In this document: one piece after another, positions 52,132-64,000 of the stretch
Layout: every line of letters begins with the position of its first letter
Position numbering within the stretch: the first letter of the stretch is position 1
Assembly (NCBI GenBank): GCA_013398055.1
Contig: VZRS01001510.1
Coordinates: 349,656 to 413,655, forward strand
Direction of reading: 5' to 3'
From: Ifrita kowaldi
Lineage: Eukaryota; Chordata; Aves; Passeriformes; Cinclosomatidae
Length of the DNA: 64,000 nucleotides
The notes under the pieces: generated by a model
Told to the model about the DNA's origin: nothing
What the model saw: only the letters and a program-made list of their open reading frames with translations
Database searches by the model: none
Made by a program: the position numbers and the translations under genes

Positions 52132-52314
52132 ACTGCATAAATCACAATTCTGACTTCTGGATGCAGTGCTTATGCTCGGCACGAATTGGGGGTATTTGGG
52201 CAAGTCCCATTTTGCAGCTCTGCCAAAGCCTCAGGTAAGCCCTCTCACAATTACTCAATGTCAACCTCCCATTACTTGAGAAAAGACTCAGTAAGGAGGA
52301 TGACTTCACGGCAC

Positions 52315-52320
52315 CACGTG
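52315..52320. promoter_or_regulatory. E-box CACGTG
   Basis: Canonical USF/MYC-type E-box about 350 bases 5' of the TFB1M ATG in copy 2. A single six-base match, so only suggestive. Confidence 0.3.
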
Positions 52321-52427
52321 AAGATAGAATGTGTTTAACTAACGTGTCCCTAAGAAAGGCTGGAAGAGTTCCGCCCGGAGCCTGCCCGCACCGCTCCCCG
52401 CGCCTGCTCCCGGCGGCGTCCCCCGAC

Positions 52428-52439
52428 TGCGCAGGCGCA
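52428..52439. promoter_or_regulatory. Perfect NRF-1 binding site
   Basis: TGCGCAGGCGCA matches the NRF-1 consensus (two GCGC half-sites) at every position. NRF-1 is a known activator of human TFB1M, so a site at the same place in a bird is strong functional support. Confidence 0.75.
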
Positions 52440-52480
52440 CACGCCGTCAGCGTGGCTGCGGCAGGCCCGGCGCAGGGACC

Positions 52481-52489
52481 GGGCGGGGC
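52481..52489 (+). promoter_or_regulatory. Sp1-type GC box
   Basis: GGGCGGGGC, a consensus Sp1 site, about 40 bases from the NRF-1 site and next to the contig break at 52507. Confidence 0.5.
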
Positions 52490-52507
52490 ATGGCGGGGCA
52501 CCGCCGN

Positions 52508-52657
52508 TTAGCCCATTCCAGTGTGTAATCATCCTTCCTGTGAAGAAATTCGTCCTAATGTCCAACCTCTTCTGGCACAGCTATGACTTGGAACTAACGG
52601 GAAGCCGTGTTGGAGCTGTAGGCTTTGCTGGCAGGGACAGGCATGAAATAGCGCTGG
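52508..52657. repeat. 150-base direct duplicate, copy 2 (part of a CR1 region)
   Basis: Starts directly after the single n at 52507 and continues into unique sequence at 52658, so it is the left end of the next contig. Confidence 0.88.
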
Positions 52658-55600
52658 TGTGGGTGTGCCACTGTGGTACCTGGCAAAGATGAGTCTGGGC
52701 AGTAAAAACCCAAACCTGTTGGCGTTCAATCGTCGTGCATTAAAGTGTAGTTTATCCATTTCTGTGGCAGCACAATTTGTCTGACACCCTTGTATGTAGG
52801 GTAGCCTGTCACCTGCAGGCTTCAGGAGCAGGCTTAAGGAAGGGTGCGGAAGGCATGCTTGCCAAAAAACATGGGAGTTGAATGGAAATGCATGGTCACA
52901 GATATGCACATCAGTCTGGAATGGGATTGGTCTTCTATACTTAAAACGGAGCTTTATTTTGTTTTGTTTTCTTATTTAAGTGAGCCATAGCTAAGATATT
53001 TTTCCTCTAGTCTGCATACTGCACACATCTGTGTGCTCGTTTCTGTGATCAGAACCTGTGGTTAATTTTTTTCTCTGTTTTTGCATATCTGAAATATGCA
53101 GTTGGAGTTACACAACACACATCTTGATCAGACTAGGAAATTATTACTGAAGAAACAGATTCAATACTAGTATTCGTATGAGTAATTACATTATGTAAGT
53201 GCATGTGCTTACATATATTTGCAGGTATATTTATATCTGTGGTTATATTCTTAAGACATTTTATAGTTTTGTTCATCCTGAAATACACTGGTAGCACCAA
53301 AAGCCATTATGGCAGAGTATTTCTGCAATATGTTTTGTCACAGTGGATTAAGGAAGTTCCCTTCTCCACAGCACTTTTAAACAAGTATTGGATTTTAAGG
53401 TTCTTTTTCAATTTTGCCCGCATCATTCCATGTTATTATGGCAGTGCAACTGAATGCTAAGAAGATATTTCCAGAAAGCTGGACTTACTAAAAAACCTTA
53501 GGTAATAAAGGATATTGTTAGGTAGATGCAAAGAAATAAAGACATTAAAGGATTTGCAAAACATAATTTCTCACTCAGGAGAAATAATGGGTGTAACTCT
53601 AAATAGTTTCCTACATTAGGCAAAGCTTCTACGAACAGTGGCCTATTCCAGTTAAATAATAACAGCAGATGCTGTAACGTATGTTAGTGTTGTCCTGTGA
53701 AGAATTAAATGGAGGAAGACTGATACACAATATCTGCATCAATATCTCTTTACAGATGTGGGTTCAGTTGTGTTCTGAGACCAATCAAGTTTGTCACAGT
53801 TGAAACCTATGCATGTGAGATAAATAATACACATGTGAAGACCTGGGAAAAGGTCATGTCAGTAGGAGAGAGAATATCATGAGAAGGGACCACATTTACA
53901 GAAAAGTGAAAATGGATCTACTTACTCAGTCATTAAAAATATAGGGAACCTTGCAATTGGTATCAGTAAGAAGAGGATCTAACCTAGGGTTTAGTTGCAT
54001 ACAGTGGAATATTGGAATAAAGTCTCATGGTCCTAGTCTTCTCTGAAACACTGGAGTTTTAAGTCTGTATGTCAGTTTTAATATATATTATTTGAATTTA
54101 AAGTCATTATAAATTAAATATAAAATGTAAGCTCCACCTGTTGGTGAAAATGTAGGATTTCAAATGGCATTTGCTACTAGCCCAATGATAATAGCTCAAT
54201 TCCAAAAGGGTTTTACCAGAAATTAATATAATGGTGATTTTTTCTACTTAAAATCTGAAGAAATTTGAAGGAATATGGGCCGTGTCTCAGGAGGATCAGG
54301 TATGAAAATGGCATGGGATCAATCAGCTTTATGACCAGCTGAGGCATCCAGGCTGTTTTATCTCTCAAGCAAAAAGACGCCAATTTACATTTTTCTCTAC
54401 TTAAGAAATGTGGTGTCAGAGCATTGTTTTAATAATGCATTTCATACTTGATTGTCACCAAGGCTAATCTAGTTAATCTCACAACCTCAAATCTCCTCAG
54501 TTTTTGTATACAAGTATTGTTCTGTCATGGTTTTCATCAGATGCCCATGCATCTATCTAAAGTTTCCAGGTTATTTCATGTGGTAATATCTATTACTGTA
54601 ATAATAACAAGCTATAATAGATTTATAATTAAATACTTGAATGAAATCCAGTAATCTATGATAATCCTTCTACCTGTAGAAACTTTCTGGTAAAAAAATC
54701 ACTTGCAAAAATAACAATTCCAGTATACAGCTGAAATGTTTTCAGACCACGTTGCTGGCCATGGTAACGTTGGATCAGTCAGACTTCTGCAAGCAATTTT
54801 TTGCATGCAACCAAATTTGATACACTGTTATTAGTGTTACTGCTGTTACTGGTTTTTTTCCATATTTAATTGTTTCTTTTCCAGTAGATTATTATCTGTG
54901 CCTTTTGTCCCTTTCTTACTGGAGGAGGGTGGGAGAAATGGAAATGGCTGCTTGGAGCTTAATTTCCAGCTGCTTTTAAACCACAACAACTGATCATTTC
55001 TAGAAGGTGTCTTCAACTAAGTCTTGCATATTCTGGAATAGGAAAAATGAGCCTTCCAAGCTTTCATCTATTCATTCTGCTTATTCCAGCTCTTTCATGC
55101 CTTTGCAAGTTAGGTAAGGCATGCAGGAAGAGCACTTCCTTCTTATGGTCCTAACAAAGTTCACAAAAGAGATGTGAAAGAAGGAAGCTGGGAGGAATTT
55201 TTCCATTCCTGTGAATGCCTGACTCCCACCCTGGGACTCTCCCGTCTCTTTGTACTTTGATGTGCTGGAGTTGTCTCTGGAAGATATTTCTGATTACTTA
55301 CCACAAAGGTACTCATGTAACAACAAGGGGTTATGAGCACCACAGTCAAGACAGTCCTTAAATGTGCAAAAAGAGGATGTAATATGGAGAGCACTTGTAT
55401 AAATGGCAATAATTAATCTTTAATGATCTCTTAAGTTAGACTTTGGGCAACTCCATTTTCATACTGGAACCTGGCTCAAGAATCTAGTGAAGAAGGTCAT
55501 AGTCCTTTTTTTTTTTCATTCCTCCAGGGTGAGAGCAGTTGACAAAATCATAAACAAAATAATACAGAATTTTGAAGTGCTGGAGAAATGTTTTATTTTG

Positions 55601-58600
55601 AGAATGGCAGCATTCACCATCTGCTTATTTCATCATTTGATTGTGTCCTGACCTTACATGCAGAGCCTGCTAATTTTGAAGCCCATGAAACATTCAGCAC
55701 GTATTCCACAGATCAGGTGGATACATTGAGGAAGATAAACTGAGCATCTGAAGCTTAGGGTCAGGTTCTGAGAACAGTTTTGCAGAGACACCATCATGGG
55801 ATCACTTGGAGTTCTTTACTTGACTACAGCTTCAGTTCAGGATCACCTGCCAGCATTGCAGGGGTTGAAATTGAAGTTGTGTTCATAATGATGAAAAAGC
55901 ATGTTCAGCAGACTTGCTGAGCTCATTCATAGATACTAATTATTTACTGGTTCTGTGTCCAGGTTTTTATAATTTAAAAATAACTCCCTCTAAAAGGAAG
56001 TACAGTATTACCGAGCTAAATGGTTTTGTTGCTTGGGAATGTTGTTGCTAGTTTTACATTAAGGCGTCATGTTATAAAAAACAGGATCCACACCATTCTC
56101 TTGAAATGCCACACTCCACTCAATTCTGAGACAGAAAAATCTATTTGACAATTATTTTTCATCAAATTAGGCTAAATAAGATGACAAGATGTAAATGTCC
56201 AGATTACATTGCAGAATGATAAGGAAATGTAACACCCAAATGAGGTTAGAGACAGAAAATCTTGTATTTTCCACCCTGCTGGATGTATTTTCATACCACA
56301 AGGCCTCTATTCTTCAACTTGCTCTCAGAGACACTGTTTTCTATTGTTTGTTGAAATAAAATGTTTATTATTTCTGTTACGCTACCTCATAAGCATCCTA
56401 AATAGATGTTAGGAGCCCATTGCACCAGGCACTGTACAAACACAGTGACTTGCCCTCCCTCAGGAAGACTTTTGTGACCAAATAAAATATTGAAGAAAAT
56501 AAATTAGCAAATGGGAAGAAGTTTAGGGAATATAACAGCAGAAAGATGTACATTTGTATTGTCACAGTAATTTTAGAAGCCATGAGCTGCAAAAAAAGTA
56601 CAAAACTGTTATGAAACCTCTTCAGTATTAACTCTACAGAGGCTCTGTAAGATGGTTTCCTGCTCTATGATAGTGGAGGCAATACAGTCTAGAGTCCCTG
56701 TTTCAGATTAAATGTTCTGTGCACTTCAATATTTACACTTAATGTGAAATAAACCTGAGTATTACTTCAGCTATTTCTTCTGCTGGAGCCAAGTAATTCA
56801 GTTGTGGAGGAAATCTTCCTACTTATATCAGTCTACCACTGTGGATTTGTCAGGCCACATTTTGATCAGGAACTGTTTTTCTTGTTACCATTTCAATAAT
56901 GCTGTGTAGCGAAAACTGAACACTCAGAGAATAAAGACTTCACATTAACAAAATATCTGGCAGAAATTTCGGTCCAGACTGCTGAGTTCTTTCCTAACAT
57001 AACTCAGGAAGTACAAAGATCCATGGCTTTCAGTATTGTCACAGCAGATGGCTAGAACTCATGATATTTATTTTAAAGTATTAGAATTTCTTTTAATGCT
57101 CAGTTCTCCTGATGTGCCTTTTTATTTGCAAGCCACTTAATCTGCTCAGGTCACATTGTAAAGCTCTAGCTGTAGCCATCCAAACTAGAAAGTTTATTTT
57201 TAGTTGACAATTTTGACTTGTACTTGATCATGCCATTTTAGGTTCTTGGGCATTTATAAGAAATACCAGTTAAAGCAAATTTTGGGTTAAAATTTCAGGA
57301 ATGCCAGGAATGATGAGACTGAAGATGACGCTCATTTACATTATCTGCTGGCTTCTGCAGAAATGGGGATTTTCATGCTGCAAGTAAGACCTAAAAACAA
57401 AAACCAAAGACTCGGTACTTCCAGCAGCTGCACTTAGCATCCCTTTATCATTGGCAATTTTGAAGCACTGTGAAGCATTGGTATTTTAGTGAGCTTGGTC
57501 TTGTTCACCCAACACCCAAGTGTCTGTGTTGGAGAATGTTCCCTTGAGGATAATAGTTGTTTGAATCTTACTTAGGCTCTCTGATGGAGTTTTGTAAGTT
57601 GATGTTCCAGTTTTAAGCTTTAAGTATCCCCTAGTTAAAAATATGGCGAGTAAAAGCTTTCTCACTTGCAACAGCTCCCACAAAGATATTCATTAAAAAT
57701 ACAGCATACCACATCGTTTGGAACCCAGGCTTTTGCACTCTGATTGCGTATTATGGAAAATAAATACAAAATTACCTAAACCTTTAAAAGGACATAGGTA
57801 ACTTCATCACCACACCATGTTACCCTCTGTGCCTCTTTTCCAATAGTTACTTTATGGTCTTGTAAAACCCACCCGTGGACTAGGAGTGGCATGGATCCTT
57901 GTATCTTCCCTATGAGGGGAGATCGAAGAACAGGCCGTGTCCCTGGGTTTTCCTTTCCTGCTGCCACATGTGTTTTGCAGGACAGTGTAAAAACATACGT
58001 TTACCTCATCTGGACCGCAGAACAACGTGTTAGGGTTAGATGAGACCCTTGAACTCCTCTTCTTCCTTGCTTGTGTCAGGCAAGTCAGTTGCTGCCTGAT
58101 CCCTCAGATATGAGCGATACCCTTTATAAGTGCCTCATCCGTGGTGTTTATGCTCCCAGAAAATGTGACATGAGAAAAGAGGACAGAGAGGAAACCTTTT
58201 AGCTTCAGTTCTCTAGCTTCTGTCTTTCAAGTCCAGAGGTGGGATTTGGGTCTGGGAGCTTGAGCATGAAAGGATTTCTGTCTTCAGGGTGTGGGATTTG
58301 TAAAATACAGAAGGCAGAAACTTCGGGATATGAATGCTGGGCCAAGCTCTTTGGCCACTGGGTGCCACTCTTGTTCCACGACGAGTGAATTGCTGCGTCT
58401 TTAGCAAGGACCAAAAAGTGTACTGACTCCACTGAAAGTCCTTATGTCGAGTCAGGCTGCCAGAATACGAATACCATATAGTCTACCTAGCAGAAATAAA
58501 AAGCAGAAGGTCAATGATAGACGCTTACAGTAAGCAAGAGAGGAAGATTCAGCGAGCAAAATCCAAGCAGTAAAACCTGGAAGTTCAGGTCTGCTGAATA

Positions 58601-61600
58601 TATCACATGTAAGGGCAGGTTGTTAATCATAGTTGGGAGCTCCTAAGAAGGCAATGTCAGAATTTTTATTTTCCTAAGGAAAGGGTGAAGAAACTGATTT
58701 GAAAATATATTTTTAAAATAAAACATGTAATTAACAGATTTTAAGTCAGTTTTTTGCATCTAATGCAGCTGGCAAAATAAAACATTGTGCCTCTGTTTGA
58801 ACCATAAGCTATTTCTATGATTAGGGTGCTGTAACAACCACAGCATTCTGATCATGCCTTTCTAAGGGGGCAGACGACCACCACTGCTGTAGTACTGGCT
58901 ATGGGAGAGTAAAGCTAACTGCAGTGATTGCTCTGTCCAGACTAAGAGAGGTGCTAAACAGAAACAAAAAATGATCAGCAAGACATTGCTTCCCTAATCA
59001 ACAGTGTGAGGTTTTTTTGTAAATACATTGTTCTGAGGGTTTACCTGGCATAAGTTGCTACAGTTATGTTAAAGTTGTGGTGACAGCACTGATTTCTAAA
59101 AGGTGGGAAAACTCTTCAATTCTTTTATGTCTTGTTAAGTTGATTTGATTTTAAACCAAAAATATTCTAACATCTTAGAGAATGCAACAGTGACCTGCTC
59201 AGTTCCAGATACATTCTGTCATGCTGTGATCTGAAAATGGAGGTGGATTGGGATGGATTTCTTTCTGGCTCTTCATTTGCGGAATTCTTGTTTGAAATTA
59301 ATTTGGAGCCACAGCTTCTCTTGGACTGCTAATGAATGTGTCTGTTTAGCCCTGTGTATTATATAGATACTATTCACTGTTGTATTCAAAGCTTAGAATG
59401 GATTTTTTTAATTGTAGTTACACCCAAAGCTCTCCAGCAGAACCCTAGCACAGCAGAAATCATACTAACACAGCAGAAGATGTGACCTCTGTCAGTGAAA
59501 CCTTGCCATGTGTGTCCAGAAGAATAGGTGGAAGTGGATGCTAACAGATGAAGAGAATACGGAGGCAGTGAGTTAGCACAGGTCAGCATGACAAGCTGTT
59601 GTCTCAGCAAGGCAGCATTTTTCCTATAGAATCACAAAAGAAGGATCTGAAGGGTACAGTAAAGGAACTCTGCTGATGTTTACAGGGAAGGCAGAGGGGA
59701 AGAAACATCAAGGTGCTTCTTTGAAATATGGGCTGCTCTCATGAACCATGGCCTCTCAATAATAAGTAAGTTTCCAGGAAGCAGCCTCAGAAATATTTGT
59801 ACAGAGGCAACTGAACGTGAGAGTTTGTGGCATATGTTGCAATATAAAAGGTGAAGCAGTGGAAGGTGTAAAGAGAGGAGGGATCAGACCAAAGCAAGAA
59901 GTAGGGAGATATGTGATGAAGGATGGATATGACAAGTGTTGCAAGGAGGCATTTATAAAAGCCAGACAGAAGATTGTTTAACTTTGCAAGATATGAAGAG
60001 TTGAGAATTGGGTGAGAATTTTAGCTCTATTCATGATAAAGTAACTTAGAGATGTGTAGACATATCTGCAAAACAAAGGTTGGGGATGAGGCCCAATTAG
60101 GTGTCCAAGGTGATAATGATAATCCGATTATATGATTATATGGGAGCACAGTGATCAGAAAAAAGTATTGCTAGGAAAGAACATTTTAAAGGAGGATTTT
60201 GTCCAGGCTACGCCATCCCAGGCCTCATTCTGGGCACGGAGGTACACACTGGAAGCTTTAGCTCTTGCTCCCCACTCTGCTAAGAGTAAAGTGAATTGAG
60301 ATTGGAAAGCACTTGCAAAAGACTCCATATACTTGATAGCAGAACGAATTTGAAAGTATTTGAAGGAAAGGAGGAGGTTACTAGGACTGAAGCTGTAAAA
60401 TGAGGATACGAAAGCTTGGATCTGGCTGTGATATAGAAGGACAGCTGAGTATTGGAGAAGATCCAGCCAAGACTGAAGGTTTATTGCTGTAAGTACCTTG
60501 GAAACTTTGGTTCTGTGTCAAGTAAAAGGCCTTAAACAGGAACTAAAATCAGCAGGAGCCCAAGGCATGGTTTCACCTGGGTAAGTAGCTCACTGACTTG
60601 TAGTGTCACAGTAGTGAACCAAGACATCATAAGAAGAGTGGAAATAGGACATTGGGAGACTTTGGGGTGAAGATAAGTGACTTATATTTGATATGAGAGA
60701 AATTGAGACTTCTTTTGATTAAATCCACAGTAACTAGACTGCACAGGGTCTAAATACCTTTGTAGATATTACTAAAGCCTGCAGTCAATTATGTGACACC
60801 CCTGGAAAAGAAGTCCTTAGAGACTTGAGGAGATCTCTGTCCAAGGACTCGTTTGTGAGGCAGTGTATCAAGATATATGTCTGAATATCCGTAGTATCAA
60901 AGCACCTCATCTGCAAGTTCCATCTAGTAGTAGCAGCAGGATGTGGAACAGATAGAGTTGATATAGGGGCTAGAAAGGCATTTAATGTAACTTCTAGTTT
61001 TCAGAAATAACAGAGCTTGCCAATATCCATTCGTTAACTCCAGGCTGTTTTTTTTCAATGACTCTTCTCCCTGTCTCTTGCATTTTATGAGTCCAGGCAT
61101 CAGAGTGGGTCAAATTTAGCCACTTCATTTTTTAGTAACTCTTCTAGTAATCAGTACAAAATGCAGATACTACAAGTTAAAACAATTGGTACTTTTCAAA
61201 TATTTTAAATAAACTGTATTCTGCAACTGTTTCTTGGTTGGCTTTGATAACCACCTCACAAAATGTTTTCTTAGTGTTAGGCAGTGATTTCACACAGTCA
61301 TAAAGGCACTCAGCTGATGTGGTTATAAGCACATCTGACAACATCTTATTGTTAACTAGCCATTTCCTCTTTGAGAGGAGGTACACAAGCTTCCTCTTTG
61401 AGTTCTGTAATAGGTTTTCTCTGAGGAGTCATGTAAGTCCTCTGCCAAGACCCATATTTGAATTGCTAAGGTTAGTTTGGACAGCACAACTTTGAATTTA
61501 GCACGTCTTCCTTGTTTTCCAAAATTACAGTAGATTATCATAGCCCCATTTCCCCACTAAACAAATGACATTTTCAGCTTCTACAGTGACCTTGGTATCT

Positions 61601-64000
61601 CAAATGAGGCATGACAATTACTGACGCTTGGGTGTTGTTTTTCATCACAAAGCAAAAATCTTATTTTTGGTAAATAGCTCAACACTGAATTACATCAGCA
61701 TTGAGAATACTGTGTAGGATGTAGGTTATTGGCAAAGGCTCCAGCTCTGTGCAACTTCTCCATCAGACTGAGTATAAGTCAGATCACATTTTTACTTTTG
61801 GTCCCTGTTTTTTTCTCTGCAGGTACAATATTCTCTGGTGCTGCTTTATGTATAATAATGAAAAGGCAGAAACTTACATAAATGGCCCTGGGACTTGTAA
61901 AACTGGAAACAGGAAGTACGGCAATGTCTTTATAGCATCACAGAATTGTTTATGTTGGAAGGAAGCTCTTGAGATAATCTAGGCCTGTGTTTCAGTTTGT
62001 GCCCATTTCCTCTTGTCCTGTCACTGAGAACTGCTCAGAAGAGTCTGGATCTCATTTTCTTCATTTTCTCTCATCAGGTACTAAAGACACTGATAAGATC
62101 CCTTTGAGCCTTTTCTTCTTCAGACTCTTTTGGCCTGTTCTCTCATGCTCCAGATCAATAATTACCGTAGTGGTCTTGTGCTGGATTCAGTCCGTATCTT
62201 TCTCAGTCTGGTAGCTGGGTAGCACCACTCCAGATGTCTCACCAATGCTGAGTAGAGGGGAAGGATCACCTCTCTCAACCCGCTGAATGCTGCCCCAGAT
62301 GTTATTGCAATTGAATGATCTTGTCTTAGTTTGAATCAAGATCTGGTTTTCGGAAGTTCTGATCACTTTATTCTGTGCTGTTCTCAGGACATCTGCCTTT
62401 TACCGGGGATCCTATTGGGAATAAACTGGCATCTCATTTGCTGGTCATCTGTAGAGGGAACTACGCAATGTAGTCACCTCTCAATGGCCTCACCTCAGGA
62501 ATTCTGCCTGCCGTAAAAACACAGGTGATTTCCAAGCCAACCTGAAGAGACTTTTTCTGGTGTACACCACTGTCTTCCATTCTTGACATGATTTTCATTG
62601 TTTCGAACTGGTAGGAGGAAAGTATGTTTTCTTCTAGGCGGCTACACAAGTGCACATAACTTGATTAGTGATCCTTAACAGACAGTTTCTAGGTAGCCTT
62701 TCCCAAGTCTAAACCTATATGCAGTTGGGTCACAACTATTTGCCACCATCACCTCATCTGATTTCAGTATCAGTGTCTTTTTGGCCACATGGTAGGATCC
62801 ACATCTGCGTTCAATAAACCTGCCTTGGGTCTGTTAGCTTTGGGAGTTCTGACTTGTCTGCTACCCATGTACTTCCACTATAATTCTAGAAGCTCTCCAT
62901 CGACCTTTGAAATGCAGCTACTGGTAGTCAACATGAGGGATCCATAGACATTAGTTTTTGACAGCTCACAGTGAAATCAATTAAGGACCTCTCCCTTCTG
63001 CTAAGGACCTCTCCTAAATCACTTCTGTTATCTACCATGACTGCCAGTGTGTACGGACAGGGAAAACTAAATCCAGCTCAGAAGGCGTGGCAGCCTAGAA
63101 GTTCAGGAGGAGCTCACATATGTAAGAGCTCAAGACCTTAGGCTTTTGACTCCTTTGGTTTTCTTAAAGCGCGATTCAAAATTCCTGTCAATTTTCTACA
63201 TATTATGTAATTTTCCCAGAACTAAAGACATTACCAGAAGCAAATCTTTTCTTTGTGTGATGCCAGATAGAAAGCTATTTCAAAAGCAATGATTCATCAG
63301 GGGAACACATTTCTGAGTGAGCTGTACAAACTCCTGAGCTGCAGTGATGATGTTGTCCTGAATATAGAGTCTGAAAACTTACGAGTAGACGTCTGCACTC
63401 ACTTTTCTACAGTCAGGGATGGCAGCTCTATGCCCTGGGCCATGCACCATCCCAGTCACACAAAGACAACCTATTCACATCTGGGACATTCATGGGCCTC
63501 AGAGGTTGCTCTGAAACATCTGTAAAGGAGCTGCTGCCATGTTGATATTCTCTCTCTTTGTGCAACATATCTGAGAAAGAGTTATTGCTAGGGCCTCCAC
63601 CTACTTTGCAGCCTCTGCAGCTCATGTTGCCCTACCACCCATTCTGCCACTGAGCAAGGCCTTGTTGTCATCCATATTTCCTCCACTATGGGACTGCTCT
63701 TCATATCTTCTGACTATGACAGAGGATTGCCAAAGCCATGCTGGTTTGAATCTCCTAAGATGACTCAATTTTAATGTCACAACTAATGCAAACACCACGC
63801 AGAAGACAATAATCCCACTTCAAGGCAGCCTCAGAAAGCCTTTCAGCTACTCCTGCCAGAAGGAAGAACTATGCTTCAATGAGCAGTGGTCTCTAGAAAT
63901 GCTATGCCCCCTCTTCCACTTCCTCTGCCCCTCCCTTTCCCATGACTTCTTCCCAGTTACAGTTTGCTGGTTCCCAACACAGCAAAAGCCCACATGCCTT
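52658..64000. other. Gene-poor DNA 5' of TFB1M
   Basis: All open frames here are short, lack family motifs and are not bounded by convincing splice sites. In human the next gene is NOX3; I looked for its conserved C-terminal exons and saw none. One CR1 fragment near 61931-62310. No other element recognised. Confidence 0.6.
61931..62310 (-). mobile_element. CR1 retroposon fragment
   Basis: Starts with a degenerate reverse CR1 tail (ATAGCATCACAGAATTG, then TTGGAAGGAAGC). It continues through TCTTCAGACTCTTTTGGCCT-like and GGTAGCTGGGTAGCACCACT-like text. More diverged than the other copies; the right end is uncertain. Confidence 0.6.

Larger units (their letters stand above)
52132..52506 (-). 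promoter_or_regulatory. TFB1M: TFB1M 5' flank and GC-rich CpG promoter
   Basis: From about 52365 the sequence changes from AT-rich to very GC- and CpG-rich, unlike anything else in the window. It lies 5' of the TFB1M ATG on the minus strand. It holds an NRF-1 site, a GC box and, nearer the gene, an E-box (CACGTG, 52315-52320). No TATA box was seen, which fits a housekeeping promoter. The start site and any non-coding first exon cannot be placed from sequence alone. Confidence 0.75.

Noticed and set aside
52142..52501. Protein-coding frames in the CpG-rich promoter
   Set aside because: Long open frames are expected in GC-rich DNA; Ala/Pro/Arg composition and no homology recognised.
52658..64000. 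NOX3 or another coding gene in the right-hand 11 kb
   Set aside because: No open frame carries NADPH-oxidase or other family motifs, and none has a chain of phased splice sites.
1..64000. CRISPR arrays, operons, tRNA or rRNA genes, novel defence-like systems
   Set aside because: The window is split-gene vertebrate DNA; no spaced direct-repeat arrays, cloverleaf genes or clustered unknown genes were seen.

Overview
The window is vertebrate nuclear DNA, most likely from a bird. Genes are split by GT-AG introns. CR1-type retroposon fragments are scattered through the non-coding DNA, two of them ending in the TTCTATGAT-like 3' tail typical of avian CR1. The gene order TIAM2 (+), TFB1M (-) with CLDN20 (+) inside a TFB1M intron matches human 6q25. 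I cannot tell the species or order from the sequence.

Layout. 1-4554 and 4666-11306: non-coding DNA assigned to TIAM2 introns; 4555-4665 holds a probable alternative first coding exon. 11307-23987: twelve exons encoding the whole catalytic DH-PH end and C-terminal tail of TIAM2, a Rac guanine-nucleotide exchange factor. 23988-25182: shared 3' ends of two convergent genes. 25183-50633: TFB1M on the minus strand, seven coding exons, the mitochondrial 12S rRNA adenine dimethyltransferase (351 aa reconstructed). 34065-34724: CLDN20, an intact single-exon claudin of 219 aa, antisense inside TFB1M intron 5. 50068-52657: an assembly-scrambled stretch in which TFB1M exon 1 and a CR1 piece each appear twice around a 250-N gap. 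52132-52506: GC-rich promoter of TFB1M with a perfect NRF-1 site. 52658-64000: gene-poor DNA with one more CR1 fragment; nothing coding recognised. NOX3, the next gene in human, is not reached.

The three genes do not form a pathway: TIAM2 acts on the actin cytoskeleton, TFB1M on mitochondrial ribosome assembly and CLDN20 at tight junctions. Their link is positional: TIAM2 and TFB1M converge tail to tail, and CLDN20 is nested. I found no evidence of an undescribed biological system. The most useful observations are the contig mis-ordering at the TFB1M 5' end, the TIAM2 short-isoform start, the convergent 3' ends and a possible poison exon in TFB1M.
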